From Cyclobacteriaceae bacterium YHN15 (GTDB lineage Bacteria > Bacteroidota > Bacteroidia > Cytophagales > Cyclobacteriaceae): DNA of 64,000 bases. Shown piece by piece: positions 52,700 to 62,087 of the stretch; the stretch's first letter is position 1; the number at the start of each line of letters is the position of its first letter. A program made the translations under genes and the position numbers. The stretch spans positions 275,221 through 339,220 of the forward strand of contig RKQB01000005.1 in the NCBI GenBank assembly GCA_003797895.1. Reading direction: 5' to 3'. A model generated the notes under the pieces. That model did not search any database, was not told where the DNA came from, and was given only the letters and a program-made list of their open reading frames with translations.

Positions 52700-55600
52700 G
52701 ATTGCCCGGTTTTGGAATTGCTGATATAATAGACCATAGGTACAATGATCAGATTGAGTAGGGTTGAGGTGGTCAGACCACCAAGGATTACTTTAGCCAT
52801 AGGGCTTTGGATTTCATTACCCGGAAGGTCCCCTGCCATAGCCAAAGGTATCAGCGCCAAAGCCGCTGTGATTGCGGTCATGAGAATGGGGCTCAACCTA
52901 TCTTTAGAACCCTGAATGATGGTGTCAAAGAGATTCATTCCCTGTTCTCTTAGCAGCTCATAGTGGGAAACAAGCAAAATACCATTCCTAGTGGCTATAC
53001 CAAAAAGGGTAATAAAGCCGATAATGGCCGGAATACTCAGGATGCCGGAAGTGAAGTAAATGCTCAATATGCCTCCGATCAAGGCCAGCGGTAGGTTGAT
53101 CATGATGATGGAAGCGAGTTTGACCTTCTTAAACTCCTGAAACAGTATAAGAAAAATCACTAAGAGTGAAAAGGAGGAAGCCACCAAAAGGGTGGAACTG
53201 GCTTCTTCTTCGGCTTCAAACTGACCTCCCAGTTCTATATGATAACCTTCTGGTAGTTGTATTTTTTCATTCACCCTGGCACGGATGTCATCCACCACAC
53301 TTTTTTGGTCCCGGCCGCTGACATTTGCGGAAACCACTGTTTTGCGTTGTACATTTTCCCTGTTGATCGTGCTGGGGCCACTGCTGCTGACGATATCGGC
53401 TACATAATGGATGGGGATTTTATCTCCTGTGTCGGTATCGATCAATGTATTTAGGATATGATCCATTTTACCCCGGTTGTCCTCGTCAAAACGCACAATC
53501 AGGTCAAAAGAGCGGTTGCCTTCATAGATTTCGGATACTTTTTCCCCTGCTATGCCCACATCCACCATTTGGTTAAACTGGGCTATACTGATGCCATACT
53601 GACTGAGGAGTTCTCGTTTGGCCCGTAATTGGATTTGTGGTATTTCTATTTGAGGTTCCACTTGCAGATCCACCAATCCTTCTATATCCTGGATTTCATG
53701 CATGATCTGATTGGAAAGGTTGTACATTCGATTGAGGTCCGAACCGAATATTTTGATGGCAATATTGGCACGTGTACCGGAAAGCATGTGGTCTATCCTA
53801 TGAGAAATAGGCTGACCTATGCTGATGTTGGCCTCTTTGATATGGGAAAGCTTCTGCCGGACATCAGCAAGGAATTCCGCCCTGTCTCTTTCTTCCAATT
53901 GGAAGGGGATTTCAATTTCAGAAGAATTGACCCCCTGGGCATGTTCATCCAGTTCTGCACGGCCGGTTCTACGGGTAGTGGAGATAACTTCAGGAATATC
54001 CAGTAAGGCTTCTTCAATCCTTGTTCCTATTTTATTGCTTTCTTCCAAAGAGAGACCAGGGCGGGCCACAGCGGCAATGGTCATAGCCCCTTCGTTGAAT
54101 TCCGGAAGGAAACTCCTACCCAACTGGCTGAAAATCAGGATGGCCACAGCCAACATCCCCAAGGTAGACCCAATAAATATTTTTTTGATACCCATGGCTT
54201 TTTCAAGGAAAATGCCATAATAATGCTGTAGTTTATCTACCAGCCAGCTTTCTTTTTCCTGCTTCAATAATTGCTTTTCATTGGTCAGCAAATAGCTGCA
54301 TAGCACCGGTGTCAAGGTGATGGCGATGATCAAAGAGGCAAAAAGGGCAACAATAAAGGCAATGCCAAGAGGAGCCAGTAACCTTCCTTCCATTCCTGTG
54401 AGGAAAAAGAGAGGTAAAAATGCTACGATAATGATAAAGGTGGCATTGATGATGGAATGTCGGATTTCAAAGGAAGCATCAAAAATGACCTTCAGCTGAT
54501 CTCTTTTTTGTGCCTCGGGCAGTTTGGCATTTTCTTTTAAACGCTTGAAAACATTTTCCACATCAATAATCGCATCATCCACCAGGTCACCAATGGCTAT
54601 GGCCATGCCGCCCAAACTCATGGTATTGATGGTAAACCCGAGCCACTTTAAAGTGAGGATGGCCACAATCAGAGAAATGGGGATGGCCAAAAGGGAAATG
54701 AATGTAGCACGCCAATTCATCAGGAAAAGGAACAATACAATCACTACAAAAGCAGAGCCTTCCAATAGTACTTTTTGGATATTGCTGATGGAGGCATTGA
54801 TAAAGTCCGCCTGGCGGAAAACTTTGGTGTTGATTTGTATGTCTTCCGGCAGCGTTTTCCTGAGTTCATCCAGGGCATCGTCTATTTTTTCAGTCAGTTC
54901 CAGGGTATTAACATCAGGCTGCTTGGACACAGAAAGAACCACGGCTGGTTTGGCATTGGCGGATGCATCCCCGATTTTGGGAGATGAACCTATTTTCACC
55001 TCTGCCACATCTTCAATCCTGATAATTTGCTCTCCGTTTTTCTTGATGATGGAGCGCCCGAGTTCTTGGACTTCATTGGTTCTGCCTATACCCTTTATGA
55101 TATATTCATTGCCATATTGGTTTAAAAAGCCTCCTGATGAATTTCCATTCGATGCTTCTGCTGCTTCCATCAGTTCAGTCAGGGAGACGTTATGGTACTG
55201 CATCCTTTGCGGGCTGGCCAAAACCTGGTATTGTTTGAAATCTCCTCCATAGACAATCACTTGCGCTACCCCTCCTGTGGCCAATAACCTTGGACGGATA
55301 ATCCAATCTGAAATGGTTCGCAGCTCCATCATAGAAGTGCTGTCTGCATAGAGGGCCACGAACATGATTTCTCCCATGATGGAAGACTGGGGTGCCATAG
55401 TAGGGGTGCCTACACCAATCGGTAGGCGGTCTATTATGGTGGAGATTTTTTCATTGACAATCTGTCTGGCTCTGTAGATATCCGTATCCCATTCAAATTC
55501 AATCCAAACCACGGAAAATCCACCTGATGAGGCGGACCTCACCCGACGAACATTGGTCGCTCCGTTAACCGCAGTTTCTATAGGGAAACTCACCAGCCTT

Positions 55601-55785
55601 TCCACTTCTTCAGGAGCCATACCATGGGCTTCGGTCAGGATCACAACAGTAGGGGCTGTCAGATCCGGGAAAACATCCACCTCCATATTAAAGGCCACAT
55701 AAGTTCCAAAGAAGGAAAGCAGTGCAAATCCTACGATGACTAAAAGGCGGTTGTTGAGGGAGAAATTTAATATTTTATTGAGCAT
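52696..55785 (-). CDS. CusA/CzcA-type heavy-metal RND efflux pump
   Basis: 1029-residue inner-membrane pump that uses the proton gradient to drive metal export through a TolC channel. Twelve membrane segments with two large periplasmic loops. The HME-RND signature GDLVDDAIIDVENVFKRL (residues about 400-417; the two aspartates and the glutamate of the fourth helix) indicates metal rather than drug export. Substrate cannot be fixed from sequence: Cu/Ag (CusA) or Co/Zn/Cd (CzcA). It follows the adaptor by 67 bp and overlaps the TolC-like gene. Confidence 0.93.
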   Translation of the reverse strand: MLNKILNFSLNNRLLVIVGFALLSFFGTYVAFNMEVDVFPDLTAPTVVILTEAHGMAPEEVERLVSFPIETAVNGATNVRRVRSASSGGFSVVWIEFEWDTDIYRARQIVNEKISTIIDRLPIGVGTPTMAPQSSIMGEIMFVALYADSTSMMELRTISDWIIRPRLLATGGVAQVIVYGGDFKQYQVLASPQRMQYHNVSLTELMEAAEASNGNSSGGFLNQYGNEYIIKGIGRTNEVQELGRSIIKKNGEQIIRIEDVAEVKIGSSPKIGDASANAKPAVVLSVSKQPDVNTLELTEKIDDALDELRKTLPEDIQINTKVFRQADFINASISNIQKVLLEGSAFVVIVLFLFLMNWRATFISLLAIPISLIVAILTLKWLGFTINTMSLGGMAIAIGDLVDDAIIDVENVFKRLKENAKLPEAQKRDQLKVIFDASFEIRHSIINATFIIIVAFLPLFFLTGMEGRLLAPLGIAFIVALFASLIIAITLTPVLCSYLLTNEKQLLKQEKESWLVDKLQHYYGIFLEKAMGIKKIFIGSTLGMLAVAILIFSQLGRSFLPEFNEGAMTIAAVARPGLSLEESNKIGTRIEEALLDIPEVISTTRRTGRAELDEHAQGVNSSEIEIPFQLEERDRAEFLADVRQKLSHIKEANISIGQPISHRIDHMLSGTRANIAIKIFGSDLNRMYNLSNQIMHEIQDIEGLVDLQVEPQIEIPQIQLRAKRELLSQYGISIAQFNQMVDVGIAGEKVSEIYEGNRSFDLIVRFDEDNRGKMDHILNTLIDTDTGDKIPIHYVADIVSSSGPSTINRENVQRKTVVSANVSGRDQKSVVDDIRARVNEKIQLPEGYHIELGGQFEAEEEASSTLLVASSFSLLVIFLILFQEFKKVKLASIIMINLPLALIGGILSIYFTSGILSIPAIIGFITLFGIATRNGILLVSHYELLREQGMNLFDTIIQGSKDRLSPILMTAITAALALIPLAMAGDLPGNEIQSPMAKVILGGLTTSTLLNLIIVPMVYYISNSKTGQS

Positions 55786-55852
55786 TTTATTTTTTCATTA
55801 ATGATTGATAATCAGTCAATTGATCGTTTTTGACTTTCGCATTTATTCAACC

Positions 55853-57346
55853 CTAATGGGAATGTCCATGCTCTGGGATGGCACCTGTTGAGCTGGCTAA
55901 TTTGATAGCATAGGCTCCTTTTGTCACTACTCTATCACCTTCATTAAGTCCTGAAAGTACCTGCACTTTTTTACCGTCATTTCCACCCAATTTCACTTCC
56001 TGCTTTATAAAGGTTTCTCCTCCGGTCTGGATAAAGACAAAATAGTTGCCCAATTCTTCCATTAATGCTTCTACCGGAATAACCAATGCATCAGGAAGAA
56101 TATTGGACTTGAGAAAGACTTCCGTGACTGCTCCTGGAATGAGATTGCCCACATTATCAACTTCAAAGGTGATGGGCACAAAGGTGCTGTTGGTGGAGGA
56201 ACTTCTTCCATAAGAGACTACCTTACCGTTCATGTTTTCGGTGTCATATACGATTGGATCTCCTGCCATCCTGAAATTTGCCGCTGTAAAGGAGGGGAGT
56301 TTGTTATAGTATTTCTGTGAGACCTGAGCCTGAAGCAACAATTTCTTGTTTTTGCTGATCTGGGCCATTGGAATTCCTGCCTCAACATACTGTCCTTCCC
56401 TGACAAGGATGTTTTTGACATATCCGTTGATAGGGGAAGTAATTATCTGACCTGCACTGGAATAGTTTTTGGCAATGACCTGGTAAGAATTAGATACTGT
56501 TTCAAAATTGGTTTTGGCCTGCAAATAATCTTTTTCGGAAATGATTTTATCTTTCACCAAGGCTTCCGCTCTTTCAAAATCTGCTTTTGCCTGCTCATAT
56601 TTTACCTGAGCATCTTTATAGATGGTTTCAGGATTTCCCTGGGTAAGGCCCCCACCACTGATGGTAAAAAGCCGGTCTCCTATATTGACAGCTGTTCCCG
56701 GAATGGTTTTGTTGCCTGTAAAAAGGACGGTACCACTGGACTTGGCTGTAAGTATGGTTTCATCACCTGGAGCAGAAAGGATTTTACCGCTGGTTTTGAA
56801 TACATCCCTGAAAGCCTCTTTTTGCACAGGTGCATTGGCGAATTCAATACTCCAGGCCTGGTTTTTTAGATAGCTTATTTCATCCCCCTTTCCGGTTTTG
56901 CTTAAAGTCCTTACTGCGGTGGTCAGATTAGGGTAAACCTTTATTCCTTCAAAGTTGACTCGCTCGGTAAAACCGGAGGTTTTTATATCCAGGCTAAGCT
57001 GCCCTATGCCTTCCGCATCCGGTGTAAGATCCATTTCAAATATTCCCGGTGAATCGGGACTGGTACTGGAAGCGGTATATTTTTTACCATTGACAGTAAG
57101 AATCAGGTTTACCTCTCCCTCCAATAGGGGTATGAATCTATCCTCCAAAAGTGTTATATGTGCCATAATGGTCGACATCCTGTTTTGGACAAGGGGCTCA
57201 AAGTCTACAAAAACTTCGATTTTGTCTGTATAGCGGGTAAATGCCTCTGTAGGAATAGCTTCCTCATCATGGCTATGTTCTTGCGGACTCTGGCATGCTG
57301 CCATGCTCAGCAAAAAGCAGGTCAAAAGAAGTTTTGCCCGGTTCAT
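55853..57346 (-). CDS. RND efflux adaptor subunit (lipoprotein) with His-rich ends
   Basis: 497 residues, a periplasmic membrane-fusion lipoprotein: SMAAC with lipid cysteine at residue 18. An N-terminal insertion of about 150 residues precedes the HlyD/CusB-like core; the coiled-coil hairpin is TIYKDAQVKYEQAKADFERAEALVK and EKDYLQAKTNFETV, and the lipoyl half is SSGTVLFTGNKTIPGTAVNIGDRLFTI. Histidines occur at both ends (HSHDEEAI and the C-terminal HGHSH), consistent with metal handling. First of the three classical genes after the His-rich protein. Confidence 0.92.
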   Translation of the reverse strand: MNRAKLLLTCFLLSMAACQSPQEHSHDEEAIPTEAFTRYTDKIEVFVDFEPLVQNRMSTIMAHITLLEDRFIPLLEGEVNLILTVNGKKYTASSTSPDSPGIFEMDLTPDAEGIGQLSLDIKTSGFTERVNFEGIKVYPNLTTAVRTLSKTGKGDEISYLKNQAWSIEFANAPVQKEAFRDVFKTSGKILSAPGDETILTAKSSGTVLFTGNKTIPGTAVNIGDRLFTISGGGLTQGNPETIYKDAQVKYEQAKADFERAEALVKDKIISEKDYLQAKTNFETVSNSYQVIAKNYSSAGQIITSPINGYVKNILVREGQYVEAGIPMAQISKNKKLLLQAQVSQKYYNKLPSFTAANFRMAGDPIVYDTENMNGKVVSYGRSSSTNSTFVPITFEVDNVGNLIPGAVTEVFLKSNILPDALVIPVEALMEELGNYFVFIQTGGETFIKQEVKLGGNDGKKVQVLSGLNEGDRVVTKGAYAIKLASSTGAIPEHGHSH

Positions 57347-57687
57347 GAGTTGTTGAGTTAAAGTTGGTACTGTGAAAGAAATGTTTGATTCGATTTATCC
57401 CCTTGGTTAAATCCGTTGAAATTCAAAAGTTGAAATAAATTCCATCAATTGAGAGGATCACCAAGAAGTTTGGAATAAGCTAAAAACCTTCCTGAATTTC
57501 GGAGAAACTTTTGGCAATAGTAAAGGATGGGAAATTAAAACCTTATTCAGGACCAAGAACGTCTTCTAAACTTCTATATAGAAGGTGGACAACATTATTC
57601 TTTGGTAAGTATTTTGGCTTTAACATCACATTTTTTCCCGTATCATTCAGCAAATGCATCTTCATAGATGCAGGTTTTTGAAACAAA
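57347..57687. other. Gap between adaptor and His-rich genes
   Basis: 341 bp. Holds a short CTTCTATATAGAAG palindrome near 57570 and a 38-codon frame on the minus strand starting ATGAAGATGCATTTG (ending 57543), which is too weak to call. A promoter or processing site for the adaptor gene may be here. Confidence 0.4.
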
Positions 57688-58086
57688 TCAGGCAATAATA
57701 GGGGGAGCCCGAAGGCCCGATGGCAGGATTTTAAGAGAGGATTCAAGATCTTCTGTTTGATCTGAAAAAACCTCTACTAAGAAAATGTATGAATTTCTAA
57801 AATTAATATCTTCTATATATCCAGCGGATAAGGATAGGCTTTGTTTATTGACAGATTGGTCAATATGCGTACAGTGGATGGCTTCCATTCCTTTTTCGGA
57901 ATGGGGTACCAAAGAAAATATGGATTCCAACATGCCATAAGGGTACTCATGGTGATGGTGGGAACACGGATGGGATTTGATAAAAAGGCTTTCAAAAGGG
58001 TCCTGGTGATGGTGCGGAATAAGGTTATGCCCCAGCATCATGGTCTGGGCCAAAAATAAAAACCATATGGCAATGTTCCGCTTCAT
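57688..58086 (-). CDS. Exported histidine-rich small protein of the metal-efflux operon
   Basis: 132 residues with an N-terminal signal-like segment (IAIWFLFLAQTMMLG). Two histidine clusters follow: HNLIPHHHQDPF and PCSHHHHEYPYG. Such His-rich periplasmic proteins precede CzcA/CusA-type genes in many Bacteroidota and are believed to bind metal for the pump or to sense it (inference). It is the first gene on this strand before the adaptor. Confidence 0.75.
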   Translation of the reverse strand: MKRNIAIWFLFLAQTMMLGHNLIPHHHQDPFESLFIKSHPCSHHHHEYPYGMLESIFSLVPHSEKGMEAIHCTHIDQSVNKQSLSLSAGYIEDINFRNSYIFLVEVFSDQTEDLESSLKILPSGLRAPPIIA

Positions 58087-58446
58087 TTTAATAGGATAAA
58101 GCTAACCTATTTTTCATAGGAAAAAAGTGATTTTGGTCATGTTGGGAGGAAATTTTTGGGGAAAATGTGGAGTTGTAATTCAGTTGAAAAAAATGCTTGG
58201 TACTTATTGATTGTACCATGTACCGGAGATGATAATTGGTAATTGGTAATTTTGAATTTGTAATTTGGTTTTTGTCATGGTTGGAGCTTTGAAGGTTTTG
58301 AAAGTTTTGAAGGATTGAAGATATGAACCCATTTGGCAATTGCGGAAGGTTTGTAATTGGGAAACAAGAGACAAGGATCACTGTGATGGCAAGACACAAG
58401 AGATAAGACACAAGAATCTGCAAGAGATAAGAGATAAGCAACATAG

Positions 58447-58767
58447 AACCACGAAGTGGTTGAACCTTGAATAACTTGTCCGCCGTGGCGGAGCCCCGTA
58501 TGAAATGCGGGGTTTGGGATTAGGCAATCGTTTCGATCCTATCAACCCTGAAGGGGTTGAATTTCTATGTAAAAATTGAAAAAAGTGTAAAAAAATAATT
58601 CACAAAATGGTCAACACTAATCAGGGATGTACATCACAAAACTGTCAAAACTATTCAGAAATACACAATCACGAAGTGATTGAATCCACGAAGTTGTATT
58701 TGCCCCGGGTGAAACCCGGAGGTAAGAAATGATATTTAATATTGATGATCCCAACCCTAAAAGGGTT
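58447..58767. repeat. Array of six REP-like hairpins
   Basis: Hairpins: AACCACGAAGTGGTT (58447-58461), a CCCCG..CGGGG pair (58493-58514), AACCCTGAAGGGGTT (58544-58558), AATCACGAAGTGATT (58667-58681), CCGGGTGAAACCCGG (58705-58719) and AACCCTAAAAGGGTT (58753-58767). Four are followed directly by GAA (TTGAA, counting the stem-closing TT) and most have a GAA- or A-rich loop. Confidence 0.8.
58479..58492. repeat. Perfect palindrome TCCGCCGTGGCGGA (with GT centre)
   Basis: TCCGCC and GGCGGA around GT, inside the REP-like array. Shares the CCGCC core with 40749-40794 and with 50462. Confidence 0.6.
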
Positions 58768-58928
58768 GAACTATTGGGATAAAGGCAAGAAAAGTGTCAA
58801 GAAAAATCAGAACGTGACAAGGAATTAGGGTTGTCATGGTTGGAATTTGACCTTTGTACCCGCCTGACCATCGGAAAGGATTTTGGTCTTTGGATTTTGT
58901 TCCTTGGTCATTGGATTTTGCACACTTT

Positions 58929-59633
58929 TCAATCATCCCATTCAACACCAAAAGGAGACATCCTAAAAAACCGGCCTCTGACCTCAGCATTTTCCACTTT
59001 AAGGTATTTGCCGTTTTCAGCTTTCAACAAAGCGTTGAATTTTACGGTGGCGACGACAAAATCAGCATTGTTAATAGACCCTTTTTCAATGTCGGAAAGG
59101 GTTACATTATACATTGAATTGGCCAATCCGATGCTGGAATAATTGGTGCCATCTTCAAAATATTGGATGACAAAATTCCCGAAATTTTCAAAATCACCTG
59201 CGAGGCCATAGTTGGCCGGTGTAAACAGGCTATAAAAAGATTCCCTGGTACTGAAGTCAATACAGGCGAAAATGCCCATGACCTCCAGGTACCTTTTAAA
59301 ATAACTGATTTCCGGATCGTATTCACCTAAGACTATTGACGTTCCCAAAAACGGATTTTCAAACATTTCATAACCCTCCCCACAATTTCCCGTGCCTTGT
59401 GCTGAAATCTGAATGGGTTCTAAATCGGACCAACAATGCGCCTCTTGTCTGCTAGGTCTGCGATGAGCGGATTTATTGGGATTGCCATCATAAAATCTCA
59501 GGATAAATCCTCCGTACGTTTGGGTGGAAGGTTCACAGGAAAGGATGATTTCAGGAGAGGAGACATCTTCGCAGGAAAAAAGTACAAACACAAGGAATAG
59601 GGGCAAAAACCTGAGGAATGGATTTTGGATCAT
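58929..59633 (-). CDS. Lipoprotein of unknown function
   Basis: 234 residues with a lipoprotein signal (LFLVFVLFSC, lipid cysteine at residue 21). The mature part has no family that I recognise; it looks like a small beta-sandwich rich in aromatic and glycine residues, with cysteines at about 33, 67 and 83 (LSCEPS, AHCWSD, GNCGEG), and repeated acidic segments. Its sequence ends in an FFRMSPFGVEWDD tail. Isolated. Confidence 0.65.
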   Translation of the reverse strand: MIQNPFLRFLPLFLVFVLFSCEDVSSPEIILSCEPSTQTYGGFILRFYDGNPNKSAHRRPSRQEAHCWSDLEPIQISAQGTGNCGEGYEMFENPFLGTSIVLGEYDPEISYFKRYLEVMGIFACIDFSTRESFYSLFTPANYGLAGDFENFGNFVIQYFEDGTNYSSIGLANSMYNVTLSDIEKGSINNADFVVATVKFNALLKAENGKYLKVENAEVRGRFFRMSPFGVEWDD

Positions 59634-59735
59634 ATAGGCCGGTTTTAAAACGAAAGTTTAAGTGAGGTTTACTGCGGTATCTACTAAAAAGTTATTATTT
59701 GTTTTTCTGTAAATGCCAATTTTAATAACCCGGGT

Positions 59736-60155
59736 TCAGGGATACTTTTCAAGGGTAATTTTTATCGAATCCTTGGCCAGTGCCTTGAGGATTTCAATAT
59801 CCACATCGGATAATTTGTTGACGTACAAACAGCCTTTTCCTGTTTTGAACTTGCCCAACTTTGCCAATAATTCCGGATGCTCACCATTGACATCACAGGA
59901 AAAATAGAGAGAAATGGCGTTTTTTCTCGGCGAAAAACCAATCAAGGGTGCATCGCCCTCATGCCCACTTTGGTATTTGTAATGGTAAGAACCAAAACCG
60001 ATGATACTTGGGCCCCACATTTTTGGTTCAAATCCGGAAATTTCTTTCAGTATTTCAATGAGAACATGGCTGTCCAGGCGCTTTTGTGCACTTTCAACCT
60101 GATCAATAAAATCCCTTACAGATGCTTCAGTTTCTTTAGTTTTGTTTTCGGGCAT
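59736..60155 (-). CDS. DUF1801 domain protein
   Basis: 139 residues from the ATG at 60155; an in-frame ATG at 60179 falls in the GTACCATGTAC repeat. Pattern: ASVRDFIDQVESAQKRLDSHVLIEILKEISGFEPKMWGPSIIGFGSYHYKY, then SPRKNAISLYFSCD, GKGCLYVNKLSDVDIEILKALAKDSI, typical of DUF1801 (YdhG-like). Function unknown, small cytosolic. Followed on the other side by the next DUF1801-like gene. Confidence 0.85.
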   Translation of the reverse strand: MPENKTKETEASVRDFIDQVESAQKRLDSHVLIEILKEISGFEPKMWGPSIIGFGSYHYKYQSGHEGDAPLIGFSPRKNAISLYFSCDVNGEHPELLAKLGKFKTGKGCLYVNKLSDVDIEILKALAKDSIKITLEKYP

Positions 60156-60170
60156 TTTCTTTTTTTTAGA

Positions 60171-60239
60171 ATGTACCATGTACTAAGTACCAAGTAAGGA
60201 ACCGGATCTTTGGTAATTGGTAATTTGTAATTTAAAATT
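60171..60239. repeat. GTACCAAGTAC and TTGGTAATT repeats
   Basis: Two GTACCATGTAC / AGTACCAAGTA units at 60173-60196 and TTGGTAATTGGTAATTTG at 60210-60227. The same two unit types occur together at 58213-58254, and the first unit again at 63845-63881. Confidence 0.6.
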
Positions 60240-60272
60240 TGGCCATTGGATTTTGGATTTTGGAATTTTAAA

Positions 60273-60833
60273 TCACTTCTTATACTTATCATTTAACCCT
60301 ATCCCTTCCAATATCATGGGTCTGATCTTTTCCAATCTTTCGACCTGGGTCTGTTCTCTTTTGGCGTAAGCAATGTGTTCCGCATACTCCTTTTGCTTTC
60401 CCAAGGTCAGTTTTTCAAATGCCGACATTAAGCCTTTATCTTCCTTTAAAGCTTTTTCCAAAAGTTCTGGAAGTTTCGGTTTGCTGGGTTTGGCCGGCAC
60501 AAGTTTTACTCCTGCTTTTTCATTTTCAATAGCTTCTAGAATGTAAGCCAGTACCGTTTCAGGCTCGATTTCACTTAAGGCATTGAACCGCCATTGCCGG
60601 AGTCCTTTGGTTTTTCCTTCCTGCGCATTGATAAAAACCTTTTTGGGATCTTTCATAAACACCCCATTGTAAAACCATATCCCCACATAGGACTTAAAAG
60701 GGGCAATGCCCAACACGTTTTTTCCATCAAAAGTATAGACATCTATACCCCATTTGATGCTGTGCTGCAGTTCAGTCTTTTCCGCAATGGATTTGAGAAG
60801 GGAAATTTCATTTTCCCAAAGCTGGGTTTTCAT
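60273..60833 (-). CDS. YdeI/OmpD-associated-like protein with DUF1801 domain
   Basis: 186 residues. The first 115 residues are a DUF1801 domain (HSIKWGIDVYTFDGKNVLGIAPFKSYVGIWFYNG), and the C-terminal part (ALKEDKGLMSAFEKLTLGKQKEYAEHIAYAKREQTQVERLEKI) is the YdeI/OmpD-associated helical domain. Function unknown, maybe stress-related. It is 117 bp upstream of the DUF1801 gene on the same strand, separated by repeats. Confidence 0.85.
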   Translation of the reverse strand: MKTQLWENEISLLKSIAEKTELQHSIKWGIDVYTFDGKNVLGIAPFKSYVGIWFYNGVFMKDPKKVFINAQEGKTKGLRQWRFNALSEIEPETVLAYILEAIENEKAGVKLVPAKPSKPKLPELLEKALKEDKGLMSAFEKLTLGKQKEYAEHIAYAKREQTQVERLEKIRPMILEGIGLNDKYKK

Positions 60834-60895
60834 AGCTAAGCTGTGGTTTTTTCCATATAAATATGAAGAAAACCCTCAATTTTTCCTCACTGCCC

Positions 60896-62047
60896 TTATC
60901 CTTTTTTAAAATAAAAAAGACCAATGGCAGGCCCTATGCCCAAAATCAGAAACAAATACATTGGCTCGATTACCGGATTCAGGACATTGAGCAATTGAAT
61001 GCTGAGCACTGAAATGCCAAAGCCAATGGAATTTACAATCGTTAATGCAGTGCCTTTATTGGAATCCGGAGAATTTTGGGCCACTAAGGTGGAAAACATA
61101 GGAGAGTCAGCGGTAACCGCCAAACCCCAGCACATCAGAAAAAGCAGGAAAACCAAAATGGAACCCTGGGAAAATATCAAGGGGGATATCAGACAACAGA
61201 TACCGGAAATACCCAGGGCAGTTTTTGCAATCGTTTTGGGTGGGAAATTTTCCGATAAAAAGCCTCCCATGGCACAGGAAAGGCCCCCTATCCCGATAAT
61301 ACAAAAGGCCATAAAAGGAATATCAAACTGTAGGTTGTGACTGTCTCCATAATGTTTGATCACCAAGGGAACAAAAGCCCAAAAAGCATAAAGTTCCCAC
61401 ATATGCCCAAAATAACCCAATGCCGCGGCCCGGAAGGTTTTTATTTGGAATACCTTGAAAAAAACGGTAAAGTCAAATGCCTGACTTTTTTTTCGATGGG
61501 GCCCATTGGGAACAAAAATAATGATCAATAGACCCCCTAGGACGGATAGGATGGAAGTGGTGTAAATGACAAACCTCCATGGAAGTTCATTCGTCAGGCT
61601 CCTGACCAAATGCGGAAAGGCAGTACCTAAAACCAAAGCGCCAACCAATAAACCCAAGGATTTACCCAATCCTTTTTGAAAATAATCAGCTGCGATTTTC
61701 ATCCCCACAGGATAAATACCTGCCAGAAAAAAGCCTGTCCCGAAGCGGAAGATAAGAATCTCCAATCCTGACAATCCTTGCATACTGATGGCCCAATTGA
61801 AGGCAGAGGCGATCAGGGAACTGGCCAGAAAAACCCATGAAGGTGAAAATTTATCCGCAATAGTCAGGATGGCAAACACCAAGGTGCCTGAAATAAAGCC
61901 AATTTGGACCGCGCTGGTCAGGTGTCCTAGGTATTCCTGGGACAGATCCAGGTCTTTGGCCATATCACCGAGCACCGCATTGCCTGCAAACCACAGGGAA
62001 GTACTTAGGAATTGGGCAATGACAATGACAGGAAGAATATGTTTCAC
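60896..62047 (-). CDS. MFS transporter
   Basis: 383 residues with about twelve membrane helices. The A-motif region is FNWAISMQGLSGLEILIFRFGTGFFLAGIYPVGMKI, with the central loop after helix 6 (PNGPHRKKSQAFDF). Substrate is unknown; the cyanate/nitrate-transporter-like NNP or CynX group is one possibility. It is followed by the exported amidase upstream on the same strand, 40 bp away, so co-transcription is likely. Confidence 0.88.
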   Translation of the reverse strand: MKHILPVIVIAQFLSTSLWFAGNAVLGDMAKDLDLSQEYLGHLTSAVQIGFISGTLVFAILTIADKFSPSWVFLASSLIASAFNWAISMQGLSGLEILIFRFGTGFFLAGIYPVGMKIAADYFQKGLGKSLGLLVGALVLGTAFPHLVRSLTNELPWRFVIYTTSILSVLGGLLIIIFVPNGPHRKKSQAFDFTVFFKVFQIKTFRAAALGYFGHMWELYAFWAFVPLVIKHYGDSHNLQFDIPFMAFCIIGIGGLSCAMGGFLSENFPPKTIAKTALGISGICCLISPLIFSQGSILVFLLFLMCWGLAVTADSPMFSTLVAQNSPDSNKGTALTIVNSIGFGISVLSIQLLNVLNPVIEPMYLFLILGIGPAIGLFYFKKG

Positions 62048-62087
62048 TGGTTTTGTAACTTTATAGGCAATTCGATTTCACTTAGAC

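Larger units (their letters stand above)
58087..58928. other. 842-bp stretch with REP-like hairpins, no gene
   Basis: An open frame at 58088-58444 on the minus strand is an artefact of repeats such as AAGAGATAAG. The region contains the hairpin array 58447-58767, AATTGGTAATTGGTAATT tandem units near 58234, and GTACCATGTACC near 58213. It presumably also holds promoter sequence for the metal-efflux operon. Confidence 0.7.

Noticed and set aside
58088..58444. 118-codon minus-strand frame before the His-rich gene
   Set aside because: Mostly low-complexity repeats (AAGAGATAAG and GGTAATT units) translated into pseudo-hydrophobic peptides.
58447..58767. CRISPR array
   Set aside because: The hairpins differ in sequence and spacing and have no constant direct repeat of 25-40 bp; they are REP-like, not CRISPR.
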